The notes beneath the pieces are model-generated. The model was not told the origin of the DNA. It worked only from the letters and a program-made list of their open reading frames with translations, and did not search any database. The translations under genes were made by a program, and so were the position numbers. Positions 20,101-27,812 of a stretch of 52,250 nt of DNA are shown piece after piece (the stretch's first letter is position 1; each line of letters starts with the position of its first letter). Source of the DNA: an uncultured Prevotella sp. (GTDB lineage: Bacteria > Bacteroidota > Bacteroidia > Bacteroidales > Bacteroidaceae); NCBI GenBank assembly GCA_945834405.1, contig CAMAHD010000003.1, positions 1 to 52,250 on the forward strand, given 5' to 3'.

Positions 20101-20547
20101 TTCGTCGGCAGAAGTAAAGGAAAGACCTTCTACAGACGACATGTCCATGGTTTGCTGCGAAACGGAAACCTCTTTCTTGGACATCATCAGACCGCCCGTG
20201 TTGCTACGCTTAGAGCGAACAGTCACCTCTCTGAGTTGGGTTGATTCTGGCTCTAACTTCACGTTGAAGACCGTCTTGTCACCGATGGTCATCACTTTTG
20301 TTTTGTCACCGACATATGAGAACTTCAATTTGTTTTTCGGACTTTTCACCTGCATGGAGAAATTTCCGTTGAAGTCTGTCTGTGAAGCTGAAACGATACG
20401 ATTGTTGGCGTCAACTTCCACTACGTTGGCCATCATCACAGGACCTTCGTTATCGCTCACCGTACCGGATATTCGCTTCGCCTGTGCCATCACCATCTGC
20501 GTAATCAGACAACAGATGGCGGCGAACAGAAATCTTTTTATTTTCAT
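17143..20547 (-). CDS. SusC/RagA family TonB-linked outer-membrane protein
   Basis: Signal peptide, 'ISGTVSDNEGPVMMANVVEVD', plug 'MRLRGVTTINGDSNPLIVVDDQIFDNP', 'ITVLKDAAATAIWGVNGSNGVIKITTKRG'. C-terminal barrel. Confidence 0.95.
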   Translation of the reverse strand: MKIKRFLFAAICCLITQMVMAQAKRISGTVSDNEGPVMMANVVEVDANNRIVSASQTDFNGNFSMQVKSPKNKLKFSYVGDKTKVMTIGDKTVFNVKLEPESTQLREVTVRSKRSNTGGLMMSKKEVSVSQQTMDMSSVEGLSFTSADEALQGEIAGLDIVSNSGNLGAGTQMRLRGVTTINGDSNPLIVVDDQIFDNPDENFDFSNASEEQYASLLSVNVEDIASITVLKDAAATAIWGVNGSNGVIKITTKRGARGKTRVNFKYMFSGTWQPDGYTLLNGDDYTMLMKEAFYNPNQAPNATNGIYELNYLGDRWAESENWNNNTDWVDEVTQFGQKHDYSLNLSGGGQKATFRISAGYTHQTGTIIKQVLDRFTTRLALDFNVSERIRFSTNFALTYTDNQKNYKYNKNELLSIAQKLAPNMSVYRQDAYGNNTDEYYIMNPSGDNKYLNTPANGNYSSYELRDIRSLGNPVAIANLATNREKVYRLTPDFNIKYELLGIEEGKHRLTFNGRVYFDIYANNSPTYCPAALTTDSWDNANYNVATTTESNRFKINGRTSLTYTPWFGNDNWNGQVMAQYEMGNEKYNSQSVTMRQLPNGLTAPNVPADLNSMTSSSSEFNSQNLIFNGFISYKERYIASFSYRMDGTSRLGPKNKWVHSPGVSLRYNISEEAFMAPTQSWLSMLGLRASWGIVGKQPGKDYLFYNSYNTSSSQFGPSVGWVPVASLDGMKLDDLNVEKTEAINLGFNVGLLNNKFEVDFDYYYKKTTDLLMEKLSIPTMTGFSQLSYANVGSMKNQGWELTLNARDFIKKGKFSVSASFNIAQNANELTDMDETVLNSLNAKWNYSSRGTYVQRVQIGNALGSIYGFRYKGVYQYSYEYLENYSKQHNLSTAQYEAWINGMLAEGKTAPVATDAQGMVLMDKESGKPKRMTYNYNEGTSTYKFNGGDAIYEDINHDGQINQLDVVYLGSSQPKVNGGFNLTFKYGNLTLKGRFMYRFGNKVVNFARMDLEKMYTTYNQSATVNYRWRKDGDVTPMPRAMYNVAYNWQGSDRYVEDGSFVRFQNLQIAYKLPKKWVKGMGLNQVDLYFSMDNLYCWTKYSGTDPEVSAKGWGVASDNSQTPRSKQFTASINIGF

Positions 20548-20576
20548 AAAACTACAGTTTTGAAATGTTTACTATT

Positions 20577-23360
20577 TTACTCCACATCATATCTGTCCGC
20601 ACCTTCATTCCAGTTCATCGCATCTGTCAGCTCGTGGATGACGCAGAAGGATGATGTCTTGATGGATGTAGCGTTGCTTGCTGCATTGCCATTGAACCAG
20701 AAGTCGCGTGCCATCTGATTGGAGAGATATTGATTGTTCTTCGCATCTATTGTATGTGTCTTGCCGCTGTTGTCGGTCAGTAAAAGCTTGCCGTTACCGC
20801 CAGAAATCTGGTTGGTTATGGACACACCAATCTCGTCGGTGAGGAAGGTGTTATACTTTCCGCTGGCTACAATGTTGTCCGCATAGATGGAAACACTCTG
20901 GAAATGATAACGGACGAATTTGCGGATGATGTCAATCTTCCTGAGCATGTCTGCCTTGCCATTCTTCAGGTCTGGGTCATTTTCATCCAGTTCTTGCAAC
21001 AGACTGAATTGGCTGTCCAGATCCTCTGCCTTAGGAAGTCCCTTGGCATAGGCTGCCTTCATGGCATCATTGTTGGGCGCAAAAAGGGTGTAGTTGTATG
21101 TGTTGAACATCTTGACGTTCATGTCTAAACAGGCATCAGCAATGGCATTGCTACCTGTGCCATAGGTGTTGGTAAAGACAATGTAACGGTCCTGTGGACT
21201 TACGCCGAATTCGTTAGGACTATCACTGATGCCCAGCCAGTTCATCAGCTCGTTGCTACCCGTCAGCCATACACAAAGGTCAAAGAACTCGGAGAAACGC
21301 TGGTTGGTTTCCAGGGTCTTGTATACGCTGTTACGTGGACCTTCTATGACATGGTCAAGACGGAAGGCAACACCATTGTCTTCTGCGAATACTTCCTTGA
21401 TGACCGAAGGTGCCTGGTTGTTGTCAATTTGTGCTCCGCTGACAACCTTTCCGCCAATAGAGGCTTTGTCAATTTTTATAGTACCGCCATTCTTGGTCTT
21501 GTAGTAATTGTTTAATCCAAAGGTTTCGCCTGCATCCAACACAACCGTGTGGTAATTAAGAATGTCATTGATCTGTGATTGCAATGAATTGACGTTGGAA
21601 ACTTCAGAAACAAATTCACCTACGCTATTGGTTGTCGTATTGTACTTATAACGTTGCGCATTGAATTCATAGCGTTTGTTCCTCTCATTATAGACGTATG
21701 AGAAACGAATGGCTTCTGGTTCTACGCGACCTAAAGTAGCTGGGTCGACATAAAGATATTTGGCAAAAGCTGAGTCTTCTGGAATGAAGAAGGCATAGTT
21801 GGCTTGCATGGCAAGAAGATAGTACTTGAAGTCGCTACCTGCACCAGAGCTGGGCTGTTCTACCATCCACTTCATTACCTGAAGGTCTTCGTACCAAGAT
21901 GCAGGTGCAAAGACAGAACTGAACTCATCGGGAGCTCTCAGGCGGTCAATCTTGTAGATGACACCATTATTCGCAATCCTCACATCATACTTGTCGTCCT
22001 TCTTGGTCAAGTCGTTCAAGGTGATATTCAAGAATTCACCGCCGTCGCTTGTCAGCATGCTGAACTTGCTGGGTACAGATGCAGAGAATGATGACATCTG
22101 AAGGTTACGGATAATCTTGGAAATAACGTCGGGACGCTTGGCAAAAAGGGAATCCAGATTGTCCGTAAGATTTTCTTCTGTATTCTCTTTCTTTCCGTAG
22201 ATAGTCATGAAGAACGAGCCGGCACCTCCTGGCAAGAAATATTTTTTGACTGCATCGTCAGTGGGGACGAACATGGCAGCAATATCTGCGATGGAGTTGT
22301 CGGTGAGACCCGTACTTTTCATCTGATAGGTATTCCATCCCGGGTCATACTTCAGAGTAGCGTCTACACGCTGGTTGTCGGGGTCGTTAGACAATTGTGT
22401 CAGCTGGGAGTTGTCCGAGAAATATCTCTTCTGGAAGATGGAATCTATGAGTGGTTTGCCATACTGGATAGCAGCTGCATTGTAGGTGTTGGTCGTTGCT
22501 GCATCATAGTAAGGAGCACTGAAATAATCCAGCATACGGCTGTACAGTTTCGTGTTACTGCCGTTGGCAATCTCCTGTGCCAGGTTGCCTGGAGGCAACA
22601 GGACGTCTTCCAACTGGTGAATATAACCATTCTGACAGGTCTTGCCATCACTGTATTCTCCTTTGGTGATGATTTTGTTATTGTAGACATACGCTGCGCC
22701 GTCAGTGTAGGGCTGGCCGGTAAGTATTTCGAAGTCGCTGCCTTCACCTAATGTCGAGATGTCGTTGTTGACAAGATATTCGCGCGTCAGATGAACCATC
22801 ATAGGTGTCGTGTTGTCACAGACAAGATCGATACCGTCTTTGTGCTTGGTCCAATACTTGTTGCTCTTAGGCATGTCAGCCAAAGAGTAAATATGCGTAA
22901 TGGCATCTGTCGCACTGATGGCTGTCTGGTGTTTGATGGCATATCCACGAAGGATGCCGTCGGTACCGTTGGTGTTGGATAACATACTGACAAGCATGGC
23001 ATTGTCAATCATTGACGAGTAGAGTAGCAATTTCTTTTGCGACTCAGTGAGCTGGTCGTAAGACGTCACTCCCCATTCGTTGTTTTTGAAAAAGCGGTCG
23101 AAGGCTTCGTCGTTAGCAGGGAAGATAGTCTTGCTACCTGTTCTGTTAAGCGTTTCCGCGTACCCCAAATCATCCACCAAACGCAGGTAGGTGTTGAACG
23201 TACCTGTCAATGCGTTCTGATTGGGATTCTTCAATTCCGCATAAATGCTTTCTCCCAACCACTCAGGTTTGGAGTCAGCATCCACTTCCTCGTTCTTGTC
23301 AATACAGGAGGTTGTAAGTCCTGTTAATACAAGAGAGATACAGAAAAAGAGTTTCTTCAT
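20577..23360 (-). CDS. Multi-FAS1 (fasciclin) domain lipoprotein, about four FAS1 units by eye
   Basis: Lipobox 'GLTTSCIDKNEEVD'. Repeated FAS1 signatures: 'LNRTGSKTIFPANDEAFDRF', 'IAAMFVPTDDAVKKYF', 'YAFFIPEDSAFAKYL', 'NYTLFAPNNDAMKAAYAKG'. Confidence 0.86.
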   Translation of the reverse strand: MKKLFFCISLVLTGLTTSCIDKNEEVDADSKPEWLGESIYAELKNPNQNALTGTFNTYLRLVDDLGYAETLNRTGSKTIFPANDEAFDRFFKNNEWGVTSYDQLTESQKKLLLYSSMIDNAMLVSMLSNTNGTDGILRGYAIKHQTAISATDAITHIYSLADMPKSNKYWTKHKDGIDLVCDNTTPMMVHLTREYLVNNDISTLGEGSDFEILTGQPYTDGAAYVYNNKIITKGEYSDGKTCQNGYIHQLEDVLLPPGNLAQEIANGSNTKLYSRMLDYFSAPYYDAATTNTYNAAAIQYGKPLIDSIFQKRYFSDNSQLTQLSNDPDNQRVDATLKYDPGWNTYQMKSTGLTDNSIADIAAMFVPTDDAVKKYFLPGGAGSFFMTIYGKKENTEENLTDNLDSLFAKRPDVISKIIRNLQMSSFSASVPSKFSMLTSDGGEFLNITLNDLTKKDDKYDVRIANNGVIYKIDRLRAPDEFSSVFAPASWYEDLQVMKWMVEQPSSGAGSDFKYYLLAMQANYAFFIPEDSAFAKYLYVDPATLGRVEPEAIRFSYVYNERNKRYEFNAQRYKYNTTTNSVGEFVSEVSNVNSLQSQINDILNYHTVVLDAGETFGLNNYYKTKNGGTIKIDKASIGGKVVSGAQIDNNQAPSVIKEVFAEDNGVAFRLDHVIEGPRNSVYKTLETNQRFSEFFDLCVWLTGSNELMNWLGISDSPNEFGVSPQDRYIVFTNTYGTGSNAIADACLDMNVKMFNTYNYTLFAPNNDAMKAAYAKGLPKAEDLDSQFSLLQELDENDPDLKNGKADMLRKIDIIRKFVRYHFQSVSIYADNIVASGKYNTFLTDEIGVSITNQISGGNGKLLLTDNSGKTHTIDAKNNQYLSNQMARDFWFNGNAASNATSIKTSSFCVIHELTDAMNWNEGADRYDVE

Positions 23361-23419
23361 AAGTAGTCAATATAATAGTTTTTTAATAGGCAGTGATTGT
23401 AGTTTTAGCAATAATTACG

Positions 23420-23451
23420 CAAAGTAACACATTTTTTTTTAAATAAACAAA
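23420..23451 (-). promoter_or_regulatory. Predicted promoter of the SusC/SusD/FAS1 operon
   Basis: On the minus strand TTTG-N20-TTACTTTG (one mismatch to TAnnTTTG), about 60 bp upstream of the first ATG at 23360. Confidence 0.6.
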
Positions 23452-23566
23452 AAAATCGCAAGTTATTATCTATTATTATAGACAATTTCCCAATAATTAC
23501 AGAAGAAATGAGAGGATAGGCACTCGAAAATCTTCGGTCTGTACGAATGTACGAGGTAGCCGGATT

Positions 23567-23610
23567 TGCAGGTACGGGGTACCTACAATTGCAGGTACCC
23601 CGTACCTGCA
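23567..23610. repeat. Perfect 18-bp inverted repeat with nested palindromes
   Basis: TGCAGGTACGGGGTACCT (23567-23584), 8-nt loop, AGGTACCCCGTACCTGCA (23593-23610). Each arm contains GGTAC-N3-GTACC. Confidence 0.9.
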
Positions 23611-23693
23611 ATCTGCCAGTTCTTTAAACAGCCTTCATTCCCTGACTTACATTCCTTGCTCATGTTGAAGGGAATGCTGTTCATGTTCAACAG

Positions 23694-23735
23694 GGTCATT
23701 AGGTCATTTGGTCATTAGGTCATTTGGTCATTAAG
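23694..23735 (+). repeat. Left octamer array (GGTCATTW x5)
   Basis: ggtcatta ggtcattt ggtcatta ggtcattt ggtcatta ag. Inverted copy at 24061-24102. Confidence 0.9.
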
Positions 23736-24060
23736 ATTATTTCATCCTCAAATGGACGTTTTTAAAGAAAGAAAATATAAATTTTCTCGACTTTCGAAAG
23801 TAAAGGTGTCTGTTGGAAGTTAAGGTATTCAGCCAAATGCTATGGCGCTTATATCCAATGCTCAACACTAATGGCTTTTTCGCTACACTCAAGGGAACTT
23901 CTCTTAGCGACCGAAGGGCGTGATAACACCTTAACTGCCAAAAGCTTGAGTACATGCGACCATTGAAAGAATATATCATATTTGTATGTAAACACTTGCG
24001 GATTCGCAAAAGTGGGGGTGCGTTACTATCAATGAGAAATCTGAGAAACATTGCATTTCT

Positions 24061-24102
24061 CTTAATGACCAAATGACCAAATGACCAAATGACCAGATGA
24101 CC
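24061..24102 (-). repeat. Right octamer array, inverted relative to 23694-23735
   Basis: Reverse complement is ggtcatct ggtcattt ggtcattt ggtcattt ggtcatta ag. 39/42 identical to the left array. Confidence 0.9.
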
Positions 24103-24257
24103 AACCTTTCAATCAAATTCTTTCACCCTTTCGTTCATTTTTGTTAAAATATGCTATTTCCTTCACTTTTCATACACTCCGGTTCACGCTCGTTCAAAGG
24201 TTCCCTCTGTTCCCTCGACGTTCGTTTGTAAATTTTTTACTATTTTTACTCTTATGA

Positions 24258-24289
24258 TTTGCTTTTTTGCTCTTTTTTTCATACTTTTG
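24258..24289 (+). promoter_or_regulatory. Predicted promoter of the M20 hydrolase gene
   Basis: TTTG (24258-24261)-N20-TACTTTTG (24282-24289), an exact Bacteroidetes -33/-7 match, 35 bp before the ATG at 24325. Confidence 0.6.
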
Positions 24290-24324
24290 TTTTCTCATAT
24301 TTTCCTCTTAATATATAGAATCGA

Positions 24325-25371
24325 ATGATGGATAAGATGGATGCCGTTAATTTATTGAAAGAACTCATTGCTGTTCCCTCTGTCAGCAGGGATGAGACTC
24401 TTGCTGCAGATTTGTTGCAACAGAGAATGACTGAATGGGGGTTGAATCCATGCAGAAAGGGAAATAACCTTTACTCGCTTGACCCCCAGTATGACGAGAG
24501 ACGTCCCACCGTTTTGCTGAATGCGCATATCGATACCGTTAAACCAGCCGCATCTTGGACAATGAATCCTTTTGAGCCATTGGTCAAGGGAGATTATCTG
24601 TTTGGATTGGGGAGTAATGATTGCGGCGGAGGTCTGGTTGCTCTTCTCCACGTATATCGGACACTCATTTCTCGCGCGCGTACATATAATTATATATATT
24701 TAGCGTCTGCCGAAGAGGAGGTGGGCGGCAGCAATGGCATCAGCTGTGTCTTGCCTTCATTGCCTCATGTTGACGTGGCTGTCGTTGGAGAACCTACAGG
24801 TATGCAACCGGCAGTGGCTGAGAGAGGGTTGATGGTGGTGGATGGTATCGCCCATGGACGTTCGGGACATGCGGCACGCCAAGAGGGCGTGAATGCTATC
24901 ACCGAGGCTCTCGACGATTTGGTATGGTTGAGAGACTTCCGTTTCGAGAAAACAAGCGAGTTGCTGGGGGAAACCAAGATGAGTGTGACGGTGATACAGG
25001 CAGGTACTCAGCATAACGTGATACCTGACGAATGTCATTTCGTGATAGATGTGCGTACTAATGAGTGTTATACCAATGAGGAAGTCTTCCAGGTGATAGA
25101 TGCGCATACCAAGAGTGAGATGAAGGCACGCTCTTTCCGCCTCGGTTCGTCCGCTATTTCTCTTACACACCCTTTGGTAAAACGTTGTGTAGAGTTGGGT
25201 ATGAAGCCTTTTGGGTCTCCTACTTTGTCTGATCAGGCATTGATGCCTTTCCCCTCCATGAAGTTAGGCCCCGGTGACTCGGCACGCTCGCATACTGCTG
25301 ACGAGTATATCCGTATCAGTGAGATAGAAAAGGCAATTGACCTTTATCTCCTTTTGTTTGAACATTTCTGA
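24325..25371 (+). CDS. M20 family metallo-hydrolase (ArgE/acylornithine- or acylcitrulline-deacylase-like)
   Basis: 'PTVLLNAHIDTVKP', 'GLGSNDCGGGLVALL', 'SAEEEVGGSNGI', 'AVVGEPTGMQPAVAERG', 'GRSGHAA' are M20 zinc-peptidase motifs. Confidence 0.88.
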   Translation: MMDKMDAVNLLKELIAVPSVSRDETLAADLLQQRMTEWGLNPCRKGNNLYSLDPQYDERRPTVLLNAHIDTVKPAASWTMNPFEPLVKGDYLFGLGSNDCGGGLVALLHVYRTLISRARTYNYIYLASAEEEVGGSNGISCVLPSLPHVDVAVVGEPTGMQPAVAERGLMVVDGIAHGRSGHAARQEGVNAITEALDDLVWLRDFRFEKTSELLGETKMSVTVIQAGTQHNVIPDECHFVIDVRTNECYTNEEVFQVIDAHTKSEMKARSFRLGSSAISLTHPLVKRCVELGMKPFGSPTLSDQALMPFPSMKLGPGDSARSHTADEYIRISEIEKAIDLYLLLFEHF

Positions 25372-25384
25372 AGGTGTTGAATGA

Positions 25385-25420
25385 TGAAGTATGGGGGCTT
25401 ATCTGCCCAGCCATACTTCA
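25385..25420. terminator. Hairpin between convergent genes, overlapping the 3' end of the 25399-26877 CDS
   Basis: TGAAGTATGG-GGGC / GCCC-AG-CCATACTTCA. No U-tract on either side. Confidence 0.5.
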
Positions 25421-26877
25421 GGATTCAGCTTGCTTGTCTCGCGCCGCAACTGGAACTGGAGGATGTTTTCGGAACCAACGGTTCCAATAGCCTGACGGGT
25501 ACTTACCTTCTGACCTCTGCGCACATGTACGGAACCCAGGTTACAGTAGACGGATATGTAGCTTCCATGACGTATCATGACTCCGGTAGTACCGCCAAGA
25601 CTGAACACGGCACTGACCTCTCCGTCGAAAATGCTGCGTACCTGCGCTCCCGGACTTCCTAAGATATTGATGCCCTTGTTGTCAAGGGTTACATTCTTCA
25701 ATCCCTCTACGTTATATTGGCCAAAGTGACTGACGATGCGATATTGTCCTGCTACCGGCATGGGCAGTCTGCCTTTGTTATTCTCGAAGTTTCCACTCAT
25801 ACGGCGGTCTTCAGAGTCGAGGGTGTAGACAGTAGAGCTTTCTTTGCGTACTTCGGCAGCCTCTTTGCTCCCTTCGTTAGACTCTTTCTTCGGTGTTTTC
25901 TTGTCTGCTGCCGCCTTCTTCTTGGCGAGTTCTTCTGCGCGTTTGCGGGCTGCTTCGGCTTCTGCCTTTCTCTTGGCTTCTGCGATAGCTCGTTGTCTTG
26001 CCTTTTCTATCTCGATGCTTATCAGATGGTCAATCTGAGCATTGATGGCTGCATCTTTTTTGCGTTGTTCGTCAATGATGCGTTGTATGGTTTTCTGTTC
26101 TTTCTGGAGTGTTTTGACCACTTTCTGCTGTTCTTCCTGCTTGTTCTCGAGATTGCGGTGCTCAGCGATGCCACGGTCGAGTAACTTGTTCTTCTGTGCC
26201 TTGGCGGCTGTCAGCTGGGAACGTTTTTCTGCCACCTGTGCTCTCTTTTCCTTAACCATTTCTCCCTGTGCTCTCTGATAGGTGGCATATTCGCGTACAA
26301 ACCGCATTCGGCGAAACATCTGCGTGAAGTTTTTGGCACTGAAGATAAACATCAGTTGGTTTTGGATGGAACGGTTGCGGTGCATATAACGGATAGACTT
26401 GACGTATCTGTCGCGACGTTCTTGCAGTTCTTTGCTCAGTTCATCCAGTTGGCTATTCAGTTCGCTGATGTTGTCATCAAGCATATTGATGTCATGACGG
26501 ATAGTGTCTATGGTCTTACGCTTGTCGGCTATCTCTGTGTTGATAACCATCAGGTTCTGCAGTCTTTTCTTGACATCGCGTGCGTTGGATTGAAGGCGCC
26601 GTTCCTGTTCTTTGATTTTTTTCTTGATTTGGGCACTTTCGTTCTTCAATCCTTTGATGGAAGGAGTATCCTTGACGCTTGTCTTTGCCGTACTTTTGGT
26701 ACTGCGTTTCTTGCTGCTCTTCTTGTTTGTAGTACCTTTGCGTTGTGCAGTGGCATTTGTTTTGCTTCGTTGGGTAGTCTTTGTCTTTTGGGAACTGCTA
26801 CGGGTTTGTGCATCTGCATGTGGAAACCATGCAGTTGCCATAGCCAGCAGTACGATAAATGTCAGGATTCTTTTCAT
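25399..26877 (-). CDS. EnvC-like murein hydrolase activator (coiled coil plus degenerate M23/LytM domain)
   Basis: Signal peptide, long coiled coil, C-terminal LytM-like 'GINILGSPGAQVRSIFDGEVSAVFSLGGTTGVMIRHGSYISVYCNLGSVHVRRGQKVSTRQAIGTVG'. Confidence 0.88.
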   Translation of the reverse strand: MKRILTFIVLLAMATAWFPHADAQTRSSSQKTKTTQRSKTNATAQRKGTTNKKSSKKRSTKSTAKTSVKDTPSIKGLKNESAQIKKKIKEQERRLQSNARDVKKRLQNLMVINTEIADKRKTIDTIRHDINMLDDNISELNSQLDELSKELQERRDRYVKSIRYMHRNRSIQNQLMFIFSAKNFTQMFRRMRFVREYATYQRAQGEMVKEKRAQVAEKRSQLTAAKAQKNKLLDRGIAEHRNLENKQEEQQKVVKTLQKEQKTIQRIIDEQRKKDAAINAQIDHLISIEIEKARQRAIAEAKRKAEAEAARKRAEELAKKKAAADKKTPKKESNEGSKEAAEVRKESSTVYTLDSEDRRMSGNFENNKGRLPMPVAGQYRIVSHFGQYNVEGLKNVTLDNKGINILGSPGAQVRSIFDGEVSAVFSLGGTTGVMIRHGSYISVYCNLGSVHVRRGQKVSTRQAIGTVGSENILQFQLRRETSKLNPEVWLGR

Positions 26878-26907
26878 GAATACTTGATGGGTAACGTGAT
26901 GAGGACA

Positions 26908-27759
26908 CTATAATGCAAGGAAACGGCGAAGGATATCGTCGATAGACACCTCGCGGTATTTTCCTGAGATAACGGTGCGTGTCTCCCAATCCGTATCATT
27001 GCCCAAATAGTTCATGTTGAGCTGAATAGATATCTGTTTGTTGGGAAGAATCAGACGGAGGTTATTCTTAGTGGGGAATTGCGAGTTGCTGAATGGCTTG
27101 AAGTCGTCATAGTCCCAATTTAATTGGGTCGTTCCATTGATGGGGTCTGAGTATGCTATATTGGTCATTTTGATTTCCTTGCCCTCAGAGTTCAGGAGCC
27201 ATTTGTATGACAGCTTTTCCTTTTGGTACTGCAAAATCAGATTGTCTCCATCAACGCTCGACTGGAATTCGTTGAGCATGCTGGCATTGATTTGCTGGTG
27301 TCCGGGAAGGAACAGCTCGTTCCAAAAGAGTGCCTGTAAGGTGTGGAAGTTGATGCCGTTGGTGCGCAGGAAATCCAGATGGGAATAGGGTACTTTCAGG
27401 TATTGTTTGTTGATGCGGTCCATGATAAGTACATATTCCTTGGTGAATTCCAGACGGGCTGCTTCAACGAAGCCAAATGCCATCAGCTGTAGACGGATGA
27501 CGTCGTTTCGTTTCATCTTAAGATTTCCAGTGAGCGAAACGGTTTGGTTTCCCACTTCTGCCGAAAACTTAATCTTGGATGTTACGAAATCGGTGCTGAG
27601 ACGTTTGGTAGACAAGTCCTTCAGGTTTTTATTCAGTCCGACCGACTCGGGAAGCGTATTCTTGGTACCCAGGTCTGTAACGTTTTTGCTGCTGCGGCAT
27701 GAGCCGAAAAGTAAGGGCAATGCCATGATAAGGATGGCGAAAACTTTTGTTCCTTTCAT
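26908..27759 (-). CDS. DUF4292-type lipoprotein
   Basis: Lipobox 'LLFGSCRSSKNV'. Pattern 'KIKFSAEVGNQTVSLTGNLKMKRNDVIRLQLMAFGFVEAARLEFTKEYVLIMDRINKQYLKV', and its position next to TPR and EnvC genes, is typical for Bacteroidetes. Confidence 0.75.
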   Translation of the reverse strand: MKGTKVFAILIMALPLLFGSCRSSKNVTDLGTKNTLPESVGLNKNLKDLSTKRLSTDFVTSKIKFSAEVGNQTVSLTGNLKMKRNDVIRLQLMAFGFVEAARLEFTKEYVLIMDRINKQYLKVPYSHLDFLRTNGINFHTLQALFWNELFLPGHQQINASMLNEFQSSVDGDNLILQYQKEKLSYKWLLNSEGKEIKMTNIAYSDPINGTTQLNWDYDDFKPFSNSQFPTKNNLRLILPNKQISIQLNMNYLGNDTDWETRTVISGKYREVSIDDILRRFLAL

Positions 27760-27812
27760 ATCGATTGTTTTTTGACGTCTGATGGTATGATGTTCTTTGA
27801 TGATACTCTCTG

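Noticed and set aside
19736-20563. 275-aa plus-strand ORF antisense to SusC
   Set aside because: The SusC reading is unambiguous on the other strand. The antisense frame lacks family motifs and looks like a codon-bias shadow.
23405-23611. 68-aa minus-strand ORF upstream of the PUL
   Set aside because: It spans the predicted promoter and the palindrome and has no protein-like features.
23737-24072. 111-aa minus-strand ORF in the repeat-bounded core
   Set aside because: TTG start inside the octamer array, no recognisable domain, no evident RBS. Composition looks like translated non-coding sequence. Mentioned only in connection with the repeat element.
23694-24102. CRISPR array interpretation of the octamer repeats
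   Set aside because: Units are 8 bp, contiguous and without spacers, with two arrays inverted relative to each other and no cas genes.
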